A DNA stretch of 64,000 nt from assembly GCA_949987565.1 (NCBI GenBank), contig OX465107.1, positions 4,223,212 through 4,287,211 of the forward strand. Reading direction: 5' to 3'. The translations under genes were made by a program, and so were the position numbers. Source of the DNA: Luidia sarsii (Eukaryota > Echinodermata > Asteroidea > Paxillosida > Luidiidae). Each line of letters begins with the position of its first letter. Position 1 is the first letter of the stretch. Shown here piece after piece: positions 30,902-37,642 of this stretch. The notes under the pieces are model-generated. The model had not been told where the DNA came from and did no database searches. It saw only the letters and a list, made by a program, of their open reading frames with translations.

Positions 30902-33534
30902 AATGGCCGAATTAAATAAAACGCGGAAATCCGCGGACAAGTTGCATGCCTGAGTCGACCATTCGGGAGGACTCTGAAAAACCCGAGACGCTCACCAGGT
31001 GAAGACGGGGGCTGCCTCCCCTCCCTCCGTGATGGGAAACCGGCTGGTCAGCAGATGCAGCTGGCCGTAGTACTTCTTGAGCGTACTGATGCCGTTGAAA
31101 TCCCTGGTGACATTGGTGGCGTTCTGCGTTCAAATACAAACACATCAAACAGACACATGCTGTCGGTCGAGGCTGTTGAGGTTGGCACGCTCCCTCACCA
31201 CAACCAGTTGGGAAGGCCACCCTTCTAACGGCTGGATAGCTCAGGGCCCAATTATCACGGAGCCGCTTTGAGCGTGTAAATGCAGGACCTTTCTCAAAAG
31301 GCAAAGACTTTGCCTTTGAGAAAGGTCCTGCTAGGATCCAAACGTCAGGCCCTCTGACTTTTCAGATTTATGTATTGCAGGTCATTTAACAGGCATGCAA
31401 TTAGGACTTGACCAATCTTGACAAGAATTTCTAAAGTGTTTTTCCAATTTCTAATGGCAGACATCAAAATGGAAAATAAGAGGAGATCAGCTGATCCGAG
31501 GAAAAGTTGCATGCCTGATTTAATCAGTGAGCAGTTTGCAACAGTTTTGTTTGTATTTACTTCTTATCTAAACTAGGATAACAAACCCCACTTCAATGTG
31601 ACATCGATTGCTTTTGACTTGTATTCTACTAATTTTTGCTTAGCATGAAACAATAGTGAAGTCTGGGTTGGCAAGGTGATCCTATGACCAATGAATGATG
31701 ACTTTATGCACTTTCTCTTAGAGAGACTTTCTCTCCGAGAGATCTTTCTGTCCGAGAGACTTTCTCTCCGAGAGACTTTCTCTCTGAGAGATCTTTCTGT
31801 CCGAGAGATCTTTCTCTCCGAGAGATCTTTCTGTCCGAGAGATCTTTCTCTCCGAGAGATCTTTCTGTCCGAGAGATCTTTCTCGCCGAGAGATCTTTCT
31901 GTCTGAGAGATCTTTCTCTCCGAGAGATCTTTCTGTCCGAGAGACTTTCTCTCCGAGAGACTTTCTCTCTGAGAGATCTTTCTCTTTGAGAAAGGTCCCC
32001 CTATGATCGAATGTCAGGCCCTCCTATTTTGTTCATAATATCCTTTATCACTTACTACACGCAGTTGATCTAGCACTTTGATCTCTTCATTGTACTTGCC
32101 AGGTTCCTCCATGTAGTGCTTCTGAATGTACTGAAAGAAAGAACAAAATAATACCACACATAACATCATGCTCACTTAACTCCAAATGTGGGTCTGAGAT
32201 ATTGATTTTTAATCAAGATTTTTTTTTTTTAATCATAACACATTTACATCGTGAAAGGTACACAATAGACCTCCTAGTAATAGTAAATTGTTACGTTGTC
32301 AATACTGAACACTGGACAGCCATTTACATAGTCTGGCACAACCACTTACCAAAAACAAATTGACGTAAACACTACATTTTTTCTCTAAAATCATTATGTA
32401 TCACTATGTGTTGCCTGCTAAGTTATAGACAACTTGTAACTGTGTAAATTTTTTTAGAGGTAAATGTATACATTACATGTTTGATGTACTGTATATATGT
32501 ACAAGTATAATCATGTACAACTTACGAGCATGATTGAAAATTTGATGACATGCCTACAATACATAGCCCACATGTATTTACACGTATATATAATAATATG
32601 TGTAAGTCGGCAAAATAAGGACTTAGAAGTTACATGTAATGTACAGTACATGTCGGCATCGGCGTAAGTCATCACCAAAATGCCAGTTCCAAGGGTGCCG
32701 ACTTCAAGGTTTACTGTAACTGTAAGTCTGTATTATATTATTACTAGTGAAGTGCATGTTTTGTGCAGTCATGCACTGACCGACATTAGTCCGAGTAACT
32801 TGGACCCGACAAGTCACCCTTTTTTTTATCAAATTTGGAAATTTTGAGATTCGGGTGACTGTCACCCGAATCTCAAAATTTCAAAATTTGATTAAAAAAA
32901 GGGTGACTTGTCGGGTCCAAGTTACTCGGACTACCTTATCATCATATTCATACAGTTGTACTTGTATTCATACACCTAAACAAAATCATTATTTAGGGGA
33001 AAACTGTGGGCTAAAGTCCAATTTCGGGACAAATGTCAAAGTCAAAAGTGGGTGTGACAGACAATGGAATTGGAAACTGGAATGGTTATACATGATGTCA
33101 GTAAATTGGTATTGTCCACAACAATAGGTGGTTATTAATATTATTATTAGAATTCAGGGGTTTTTCGGCCTTGTCCGGTGTAGGTATTGAACCTTATTCT
33201 TGCCCACCCCATTTATTCTCTTTTTAAATGTCAGAAAAGGCAGGTTGGAAGGGTAATGACTAATGTCACCGGCGACCCACGGCCACAGGTGGGGTTAGAT
33301 GTCCTTCCGACACAAGTGAGTTGCTCACGTACTTCCCACCCACTTCCCTTTACTTCAGCATTCTCTGCATTTACCGGCTTCTCTTTGAACTGGCACAGTT
33401 TAAGAGAGAGCGTCGTACATCTCACACACACACAAAAAGGAACTCACTTCTTTGAGGTTCGGGCCGAATTCCACCTTTTCCAGACTCCATTTCAGCTCCA
33501 AGCTGATCATAAACATTCGGGGAACGGCTTCCAT
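4165..33534 (-). CDS. PTPN23: PTPN23 / HD-PTP, tyrosine-protein phosphatase non-receptor type 23 (complete, 23 coding exons)
   Basis: BRO1-family endosomal adaptor that works with ESCRT-0, -I and -III to sort ubiquitinated receptors into multivesicular bodies; it is cytosolic and recruited to endosomes. Domain order is BRO1 (about residues 1-365), V-shaped coiled coil (about 395-710), Pro/Gln-rich region (about 715-1800), PTP domain (about 1830-2100) and a conserved tail ending near DPLSSLDPLWT. All 23 exons have usable splice sites and compatible phases, and the joined length of 7062 nt is divisible by three (2353 residues, against 1636 in human). The start ATG at 33532-33534 gives MEAVPRM, matching the vertebrate N-terminus. 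Intron 13 uses a GC donor. The PTP signature reads HCTSGVGQTG, so the catalytic Arg is Gln, and the WPD loop is WPE; the enzyme is expected to be inactive. Identification is from family knowledge; exon limits are read from sequence. Confidence 0.93.
6623..7885 (+). repeat. About 66-bp tandem array in PTPN23 intron 20
   Basis: About 19 units, each starting GAAAGGTCCTGCTTGGATC and ending GTTTAAAGAGGCATTCTGAC. Units diverge at both ends of the array, and the AGGATTGAAAC variants resemble the dispersed hairpin motif found at 17713, 26065 and 31286. Confidence 0.95.
9058..10010. repeat. (GCAGG)n pentanucleotide array in PTPN23 intron 18
   Basis: Roughly 950 bp of nearly pure GCAGG with GACGG, GCGGG and GCAAG variants; very pure at the left end, more degenerate to the right. 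Open frames across it in five directions reflect the 5-bp period and are not genes. Confidence 0.97.
10264..10480. repeat. Homopurine tract (homopyrimidine in the PTPN23 sense strand)
   Basis: About 215 bp almost entirely G and A on the plus strand, beginning just 12 bp upstream (in transcript sense) of the exon 18 acceptor. In pre-mRNA it is a very long C/U tract. Confidence 0.9.
10488..10680 (-). repeat. tRNA-derived SINE copy
   Basis: Minus strand shows a B-box-like GGTTCAAGTCTCC within a tRNA-like head. The body (GTTGGCTAACATGTTGAAGT on plus) recurs at 24342-24535. Confidence 0.55.
10940..11265 (-). repeat. Foldback element family A, reversed copy
   Basis: Reverse complement of the element at 27396-27727 and 59342-59703, sharing GCATTTTCGCGAAACAAATG and GCTATTCTTTGACCTCGACC. 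The outer ends are eroded. Confidence 0.75.
11369..14730 (-). other. PTPN23: PTPN23 exon 16: Pro/Gln-rich linker, 3362 bp single exon
   Basis: One open exon of about 1120 codons between the V and PTP domains. It opens with PRPTAPKPVLP, matching the PTAPKP motif at the same place in vertebrate HD-PTP (a P(T/S)AP-type and SH3-type ligand site by family knowledge). The rest is low complexity: many CAG/CAA glutamine runs, a near-perfect PQGPQSLPQG repeat of four units around 13640-13800, a His/Gln stretch, a nine-Thr run from (ACC)n near 11536-11562, and many PP motifs. The region is more than twice the human length. It ends with a conserved segment about 50 residues upstream of the phosphatase core (DPYDDKQTLDKFVEEMERF). 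Confidence 0.9.
15349..17432 (-). repeat. 18-copy tandem array of PTPN23 exon 15 end plus splice donor (about 116-bp unit)
   Basis: Every unit carries, in transcript sense, a copy of the last about 53 bp of exon 15, an intact CCAG/GTAAGG donor, a G-run of 4-12 and about 40 bp of intron ending GTCATCAG. Donors fall at plus-strand positions 15406, 15521, 15637, 15753, 15870, 15986, 16103, 16219, 16335, 16447, 16564, 16682, 16797, 16910, 17028, 17144, 17259 and 17376 (the real one). Spacing is 112-118 bp and varies mainly in the C/G run. Confidence 0.97.
17713..17807. repeat. Inverted pair of the GGTCCTGCTAGGATC hairpin motif
   Basis: Two nearly complementary arms of about 46 bp meet at CAAAGCTTTG. 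Each arm contains the GGTCCT/AGGATC mini-hairpin followed by GAAACGTCAGGCCC. Located in PTPN23 intron 14. Confidence 0.85.
18305..18595. repeat. Diverged foldback element related to family A
   Basis: Starts CTTAAAGACCATACACACCA and ends near GTGTCGGGGCTTTAA, sharing CATATGCATGAAATA with family A. A further end-like GTGTGTAGGGGCTTTAA occurs at about 18791-18809. PTPN23 intron 13. Confidence 0.55.
18835..19170. repeat. Degenerate GAGCCT/CTACAGCCC minisatellite
   Basis: Irregular repetition of GAGCTACAGCCCA and GAGCCTGAGC-like words over about 330 bp in PTPN23 intron 13, similar in style to the array at 3592-4110. Confidence 0.6.
19512..19850. repeat. SINE/foldback composite with tRNA B-box-like sequence
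   Basis: Ends AATTCAATGAGGGTTTGCCC and TTATTACGTCGAGCAGGGCC are roughly complementary; the middle has GGGTTTGAATCCC, a good match to a tRNA B box. Related copies at 25240-25415 and 39988-40112. PTPN23 intron 12. Confidence 0.55.
21114..21502. repeat. MITE family C, full length
   Basis: Terminal inverted repeats AAGCCGCGTTTCCACTGG ... CCAGTGGAAACGCGGCTA with internal GGTTACTTTAACC-type repeats. Located 53 bp upstream of the exon 11 acceptor, in PTPN23 intron 10. Confidence 0.85.
21880..22400 (+). mobile_element. Penelope-like retroelement remnant with terminal repeats
   Basis: Between two copies of GGTTTGCGGTGACACCATG (about 21898 and 22284) lies a short frame at 22136-22201 encoding SSLYTNIPQEEGIQAC, a strong match to the SLYTNIP block of Penelope-like reverse transcriptases; it stops at 22199-22201. 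Sequence upstream is frameshifted. The right-hand repeat, read on the minus strand, carries CTGATGA, a 7-bp stem and a GAACGTC end, plus a GGTTCTTTTCAGAACC stem-loop (22322-22337). This is a dead fragment, in PTPN23 intron 10. Confidence 0.65.
22540..22825. repeat. MITE family E, copy 1
   Basis: Ends CAGGCATGCAACT and AAGTTGCATGCCTG are inverted repeats flanked by direct GCATA on both sides. The right end abuts the exon 10 donor (GTATG at 22827-22831). Confidence 0.88.
23070..23735. repeat. About 60-bp tandem array in PTPN23 intron 9
   Basis: About eleven units of the form CACTCCACAAGATGCAACAA then TGGGTGCATTCTGTGGGATT and CTGTGGAGCCTGACCCCGC, followed by degraded units to about 23900. Confidence 0.95.
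24342..24535 (-). repeat. SINE fragment
   Basis: Shares GAGTTGGCCAACATCTGGAA and the GTGATGCAGAATA body with the copy at 10488-10680, with an internal duplication of ATTGAACATTTTCATC. PTPN23 intron 8. Confidence 0.5.
24922..25125. mobile_element. Penelope-like terminal repeat, inverted pair
   Basis: Left arm GTTTGTTGTGACACCATG with, on the minus strand, the stem-loop GGCTCTTTTCAGAGCC (24953-24968); right arm ends AAGAGATGACACACATGGTG with an interrupted stem-loop (25070-25090). Same family as 22284, 48948 and 51090. Confidence 0.6.
25240..25415 (-). repeat. tRNA-derived SINE copy
   Basis: On the minus strand the head reads AGCTCAGTGGTCAAGTGG (A-box-like) and GGGTTTTAATATCC (B-box-like, one insertion), followed by GCCCGAGCTGCC. 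PTPN23 intron 7. Confidence 0.6.
26065..26179. repeat. Inverted pair of the GGTCCTGCTAGGATC hairpin motif
   Basis: Arms of about 50 bp, almost perfectly complementary, around a short spacer (CACATCTCCACTCTG). Each carries GAAACGTCAGGCCCACTAAA. PTPN23 intron 6. Confidence 0.88.
26324..26459. repeat. 12-bp GCCGGATGCAGG tandem array
   Basis: About eleven units with two GCACG variants; PTPN23 intron 6. The open frames across it are period artefacts (12 is a multiple of three). Confidence 0.95.
26496..27053 (-). repeat. MITE family C copy containing nested insertions
   Basis: Left end CTGCACTGGACTTATCG and right end CCAGTGCGAACGGGGCCG are terminal repeats of family C. The interior is interrupted by a family F element (about 26545-26690) and by a complete family D element (26767-26949). 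The right end is about 4-8 bp from the exon 6 donor. Confidence 0.7.
26767..26949. repeat. MITE family D, copy 1
   Basis: Long inverted termini (about 45 bp) starting CGCAGTGGCTGTTGTTACGG, flanked by the 9-bp direct repeat GAGGAAAAA on both sides. A near-identical copy lies at 51516-51698. The 9-bp duplication and long termini suggest Mutator-type mobilisation. Confidence 0.9.
27396..27727. repeat. MITE family A, copy
   Basis: Ends TTAAAGCCCCTACACAGC and GTAGTGTAGGGGCTTTAA; the TTAA at each end may be the target duplication. PTPN23 intron 5. Confidence 0.85.
28310..28860. repeat. 19-20 bp AAAGGTCCTGCTAGGAAC array in PTPN23 intron 4
   Basis: About 27 short units alternating GGTCCTGCTAGGAACAAAA and GGTCCTGTTGGGATCAAAA, giving a higher-order period near 38 bp. 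Each unit is the mini-hairpin core found dispersed elsewhere in the window. Confidence 0.95.
29950..30110 (-). repeat. tRNA-derived SINE copy
   Basis: Minus strand has GGCTGGATAGCTCAAATGG with TAAAGAGCGC (A box region) and GGATTCAAATTCTGG (B box region), a clear tRNA-like head. Flank CAAAGACTAGTTGACTATTT is shared with 57335-57476. PTPN23 intron 3. Confidence 0.75.
30197..30568. repeat. MITE family B, full length
   Basis: Ends TTAAAGGCCCAATACAACAT and ATGTTGTATATAGGGCCTTT with adjacent TTAA. Copies at 1-156 and 40640-40945. PTPN23 intron 3. Confidence 0.8.
30695..30952. repeat. MITE family E, copy 2
   Basis: CAGGCATGCAACT termini with the 6-bp target duplication AGTCGA on both sides; interior almost identical to copy 1. 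Right end is 43 bp from the exon 3 donor side. Confidence 0.92.
31286..31350. repeat. Hairpin-motif inverted pair
   Basis: GCAGGACCTTTCTCAAAAGG and CCTTTGAGAAAGGTCCTGC arms around GCAAAGACTTTG, followed by GGATCCAAACGTCAGGCCC. PTPN23 intron 2. Confidence 0.8.
31390..31517. repeat. MITE family E, short copy 3
   Basis: CAGGCATGCAA ... TTGCATGCCTG flanked by 6-bp direct repeats ATTTAA; internally deleted relative to copies 1 and 2. Confidence 0.9.
31715..31990. repeat. About 17-18 bp CCGAGAGATCTTTCTCT array in PTPN23 intron 2
   Basis: About 16 units of GAGAGATCTTTCT/GAGAGACTTTCT. The array runs straight into TTTGAGAAAGGTCCCCC and ATGTCAGGCCC, the dispersed hairpin motif. Confidence 0.93.
32788..32932. 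repeat. Near-perfect 145-bp palindrome
   Basis: Two arms of about 72 bp meet at a single T (32860). Left begins AGTCCGAGTAACTTGGACCC; right is its complement with only a few differences in the poly-A/T part. PTPN23 intron 1. Confidence 0.95.
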
Positions 33535-36500
33535 CTTGACGAAAATGACCCCCTCGGAAAAAAAAAGTCGGGCGACCGTCCTGCTCTTGTACGCAAAAGA
33601 CATATGAAGAAGTACAGGCACCGCCGCACGCAGAATGACACTACCGTTAAATTGGTGAAGAGCGCCCTCTGTAGAGGTGAGTCACGCCTGTGTGATCGCC
33701 AGTGACTGTCAGTGTCAGGCGAAAAGGGTGACGTCATGGTCATCGCTGGGAGCCTCCTCTTTGTTTTTTGGGGGCCGGGTAATGATAATTATTATGTAAG
33801 CAAGTCAATGTACGCTCGGGAGGAGGGGACATTAAGGTAAACATAATGCCCGCATAATGTAAGAGGTTGAGGGATTGACTTTGTCCTCATACGACATAAT
33901 CCGAAAGAGCATTCCCACCACCAAGTCCTTTTAATTGTTGATAGCTGCACCATGAAGTTTTCCTCCATTGATAGCATCGAAACTGAGAGCGAAAGGGGCA
34001 TGATTGTGTTGTAATTTATAAGCATGGATAATATGGAGCCATGGGATAATTAAGTAAGGTCAAAAATATGACCACTGAACACATGTCATATAACTTATAA
34101 GGCCTATAATTATACATTCAGAGTCATCCAATTTTTACGTCACCATATGACGTACAGCGCTAAATGTAATATAAAACACTATTTTGCAAACCGTGCTTTC
34201 TGAAATAAGGCCAATCTCAAACGGTCTGAAGCTCACGTGAACTCCTTGGTCCTATAGCGGGACCTTACGAGGAGGTCCCGCTAGTGGGATCCTCCATTCA
34301 GCGCTGAGGCATCGTGCGGGTTTGCGAACAAAACAAATTCACCCTCGATCGTTACCACATCAAATCCGCGACAAGGGCTGTAGCGGAGTATATTTGTATA
34401 TGTATCCTTTACACAGTTGAGGGTCGACAGAAATTCCCAGAACTTGAATTCCCCGAAAACCTTCGTTTTTCCTTCCACAGTCAGTCAAACTGCCGGCAAT
34501 GCTCTTGTGGGAAGACAAAATACCCACACACTGAAACGTATAATTATGGGGGCTGCTTTTAACAATGAACGGCGCAATGTATCCAGCGATTCCTTGGGGG
34601 TGCAGAACACTAAATAGAGCTCCCATTGAACACTGTACAAAAACACCCACTTTCAAAGACAATATTATCCCATGCCCAAAAGTCTCTCAGTTCTTGTAGC
34701 TATACTTAAAATTGTTGTTTGGAGCTTCATCTCTCAGATTCTTTTCAATTTTAGTGCTCTTAGCCGATTAGATTTTTTGCTAATTACCCGCAGAAAAACC
34801 ACCCCCAAAATGTGTAGCCGTCCAAGCCGAATTTCTGCAAGGATTTTGGGATGGACCCCTCCACTTCCACAGCCAAATAGGGCCACATTTAAAGCCAGAT
34901 ATTGTCCAAATTACATACCAAATTGAAGAGTGAACCCCCAGGTTGTCTTAAGCTTCACTTGTTCTAATGTATCAGTTAATTAACCTCCAAAGAAGACCCC
35001 TTATTAAAAAAAAGTTGTGGGTACACACTTTATGATAATCAGCTCGGCGGAGCCATCTTGGATGGATTTTGTGTGCTGCACCCTTGGGGGTTCGGTGTTC
35101 AAAACCACCAATGGGGGGAAAGTACTGTACGTACTAACACGTGGTGTGGAAGGGCGGGCTACAAAGGGAACCAGTTAGGCAGCTTCAGAGCTATCCATGG
35201 CGCCACGGCACTGTGAAACAAGGTCCCCGGTAACATATCCCACGGCGTGCGCGTATTGAAGCAAAACAACCGCCTGTGAGAATGACTGTTCTGCGATTTC
35301 CATTTCCCTGGAGACAGCTTCGTGGTTCTGGGCATGCAGGACCGGCGATGTCCTCTCTAGTTCCAACTCATCCAAAGATGGCGTAGCGCTCTATAAAACT
35401 CGATCGAACCTTCTTTCCACGACCGAACGAGTAACCATTTTCCAATCAATCTAAAATATCTAGAAGAAGAAGAAGAATCTAGAGTCATCCGGCACATCGC
35501 AGAGAGATATCCACGTGGGTCGAATTCGGGATTGCCTCAAAGTGCAGAAGGCATTAGGCCTATCTGGGTGGGCTTTACCATGGAGCATAGAGCAAGGGAG
35601 GAATAGGGACTACTTCCTTCCTCCAGTCCATGCTTAGTTTATCGTTTAGTTTTTTGTATTACAATGTATCTTGTCCTGTTTCTTCTTGCTCTTTGGTCTA
35701 GATGTCACAGCAGCCTTCAGGTAACCGCTTCTTGGCTCTCAACTATAGTACCGCTAGACCATGTGTTCCATTCGGAGGCTCGAAGAGTTGGCTCTCAATA
35801 ATTATCATAATCCCGGCGACCCGAAACAAGACTATTCGTGGTCGCTGACCCAAACCTCACAATTATGTTCGTTCTGCACATAATAGGCATGGCTATAATT
35901 GCTTCGTATTCCTGCGTGGTGGTCGTTTCTTTTTTTTTCTGGCGCCCATTTTCAAGTAAAAAATGCATCTGGATCATGGGTTTGGGGTATGTTTTGGGGG
36001 TGTTCTATTCACAGTACCTGCATGTTTTAATGGCTACAAGTGCGTTTTGATAGGCACAGCCTAAACAAAGAAGCACCCCAACCGCAACGTAGGAACATTA
36101 CCTAAGAGCAAGGAAAGAAACCGCTAATACTGTACATGTATGTATAACCATTGAGTAATAAATAAGAACCACGGAGCATAATAAAAAAGGATAGCCCCAT
36201 GGTAACTGTTGTTGTTTTGCGGGTATGATTATGAACACAACCCTTCGCTTCAGAAATGGCTTCCGAATAAAAGCCCAAAGCATTGCACGCATGCAGTATT
36301 AGAATAATAAGATAGAATGATACGTCCCATTTCACTTCAGAGGTGCCGTGGATTGTATGAACACTGACGTGAATTTTATTTGCATTTTTTGTCGTCAGGC
36401 AGTTTGCCCCAACTCTCTCAGGTTGTTATGTCGTTGGTCCCTTCACCAATCCAGGAACCGCAGACCCATTCTGAACCCATTTGGGAGGCGAAATTAGATC

Positions 36501-36859
36501 CCAATATCCAATATATAATACAGCGTGCCAATAATAAATTGCCCAAAGACGGCATTACGCAATGCCGGACCCACCATTACAAAGAGCAGAACAAAATTGG
36601 TATGCGACAGTTCGAGGACGCGGAGGGGAAAGAAATGTATTTCAGGGACATCCAAGGGCTCTGTGTGGCTTTGGTATGCACCAAGATGGCCCCCGTCATT
36701 AGAGCCAGCATAAAAACAGCCTTCGCAAGCTGGACGAGTGGTGTCCTTGGGTTAAACCAGTACACAGCCATGTCACTGAACTCACAGATGCAAATTACGA
36801 CCGGTTCCGATGAGGCGAAGGATGGGAAGGGGAAAAAAATAGCAAGGGGTTACGTAACC
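33535..36859. other. Head-to-head intergenic region
   Basis: Between the PTPN23 start codon and the GC-rich receptor promoter. It holds the CRE at 33729 and a CTCF-like sequence at about 33661-33674 (GCGCCCTCTGTAG). Short open frames at 35175-35375 (minus) and 36380-36862 (plus) have no recognised similarity. A plus-strand segment at 35465-35637 ending NRDYFLPPVHA faintly resembles the end of a Penelope endonuclease. Confidence 0.5.
33729..33736. promoter_or_regulatory. Perfect CRE palindrome (TGACGTCA) upstream of PTPN23
   Basis: An exact CREB/ATF consensus about 195 bp upstream of the PTPN23 start codon, in the interval shared with the thyroid receptor gene, which is transcribed the other way from about 37.6 kb. 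Placement fits a proximal promoter element; function is inferred. Confidence 0.4.
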
Positions 36860-37642
36860 TAGAGAGACACTGCCCCACAATGGACTCGCCCGCGCTTGCG
36901 AAATAGGGGTGTTCCAAATGGCGAGAGGGAACACGGAGGGGCAGAATTTTTTTCGGGAGTTTGCCCGATTTCTCTGGGTTTTTTTTTTTTTCGACGCCCG
37001 ATTTGTTTTGCTCTCGGACGGGCGCGGATTTTTTCGGTGTCGGCGATTTTGTTGGTGAGGTGAGCTGGAGGTGCGGCGTTCTCGGGGAGAGAGGGAGCTG
37101 ACCTACAGCAGGCCCGTTCCGGGAGCAGCCGTGACCTCACGTGTCCTGTTGCAGAAGCCCCCCCCCTGCTCTACCCCTACCTCGGGTCGCGTTGTTGGGC
37201 AGTAGTGAGACCGTCCGGCTGTGTGATTGGAGAGTCTTCCTTGCAGCCTGAAGAGCCCCCCCCCCCCTTCCCCTTCCCCTTCCCTTCCCTTTTATTTCCG
37301 TACAGTGTCCTGCTGAGTTGAGCTGACGTGCCCAGAGCAGAACCCCTACCACGATACACAGTAGTAACTCTCACAGCGACGGCTCTGGGGGGGGTTTGCA
37401 GGCGCTGCGTATGCGAGGGGCACAAGGCTCGGAAGAGGGACCGCGCTCGCGGAGAAGGCCGCGGTGTATGTTAGATCAAGGCGTAGAGAGATCAAGGTAG
37501 CAGCCCACGCCGTAGAGACTCCCTGAAGGAGAGCAGCGCGCGGCCCCCACCTTGCCGTCCCCATCCTTCACCCATCACCCATCTCAGGACGTCCCGGCTT
37601 GCACTCCGAGGGGAACAAAAGGCAGATTTTGTCAACCTCGTC
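36860..37642 (+). promoter_or_regulatory. GC/CpG-rich region upstream of the thyroid receptor start codon
   Basis: This stretch is much richer in C, G and CpG than the AT-rich DNA on both sides and ends at the proposed start codon. It holds CTCGCCCGCGCTTGCG, several C-runs and a possible acceptor (CCTGTTGCAG near 37144-37153). It is the likely promoter and 5' UTR of the receptor gene. I cannot place the transcription start. Confidence 0.45.

Larger units (their letters stand above)
24033..33534 (-). other. PTPN23: PTPN23 exons 1-9: BRO1 domain
   Basis: Exons in transcript order: 33448-33534, 32056-32130, 30996-31123, 29006-29132, 27872-28003, 27063-27278, 25600-25704, 24673-24811 and 24033-24213. 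They encode the banana-shaped BRO1 domain that binds CHMP4 (ESCRT-III) in this family. Landmarks visible are QACVLYNLGVLHSILGA, CTHFQCAAGAF, AQECLLEKS, KKDNDFVYHDAVP and EEKAKLLRW. Phases are 0, 0, 2, 0, 0, 0, 0, 1, 2 at successive exon ends. Exon 9 uses an AAG acceptor (24214-24216), a weaker form than CAG or TAG, and ends at a GTAGGT donor; joining to exon 10 recreates the conserved LDQFM sequence, which confirms the junction. Confidence 0.92.

Noticed and set aside
35175..35375. Minus-strand frame DELELERTSPVLHAQNHEA
   Set aside because: Short, no family recognised and no supporting splice sites; kept only as a remark in the intergenic entry.
35465..35637. Possible Penelope GIY-YIG endonuclease end (NRDYFLPPVHA)
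   Set aside because: Similarity is short and from memory; no adjoining RT or terminal repeat was found.
36380..36862. 160-codon plus-strand frame between the two main genes
   Set aside because: Length is within chance expectation for 64 kb in six frames; no recognisable similarity or splice context.
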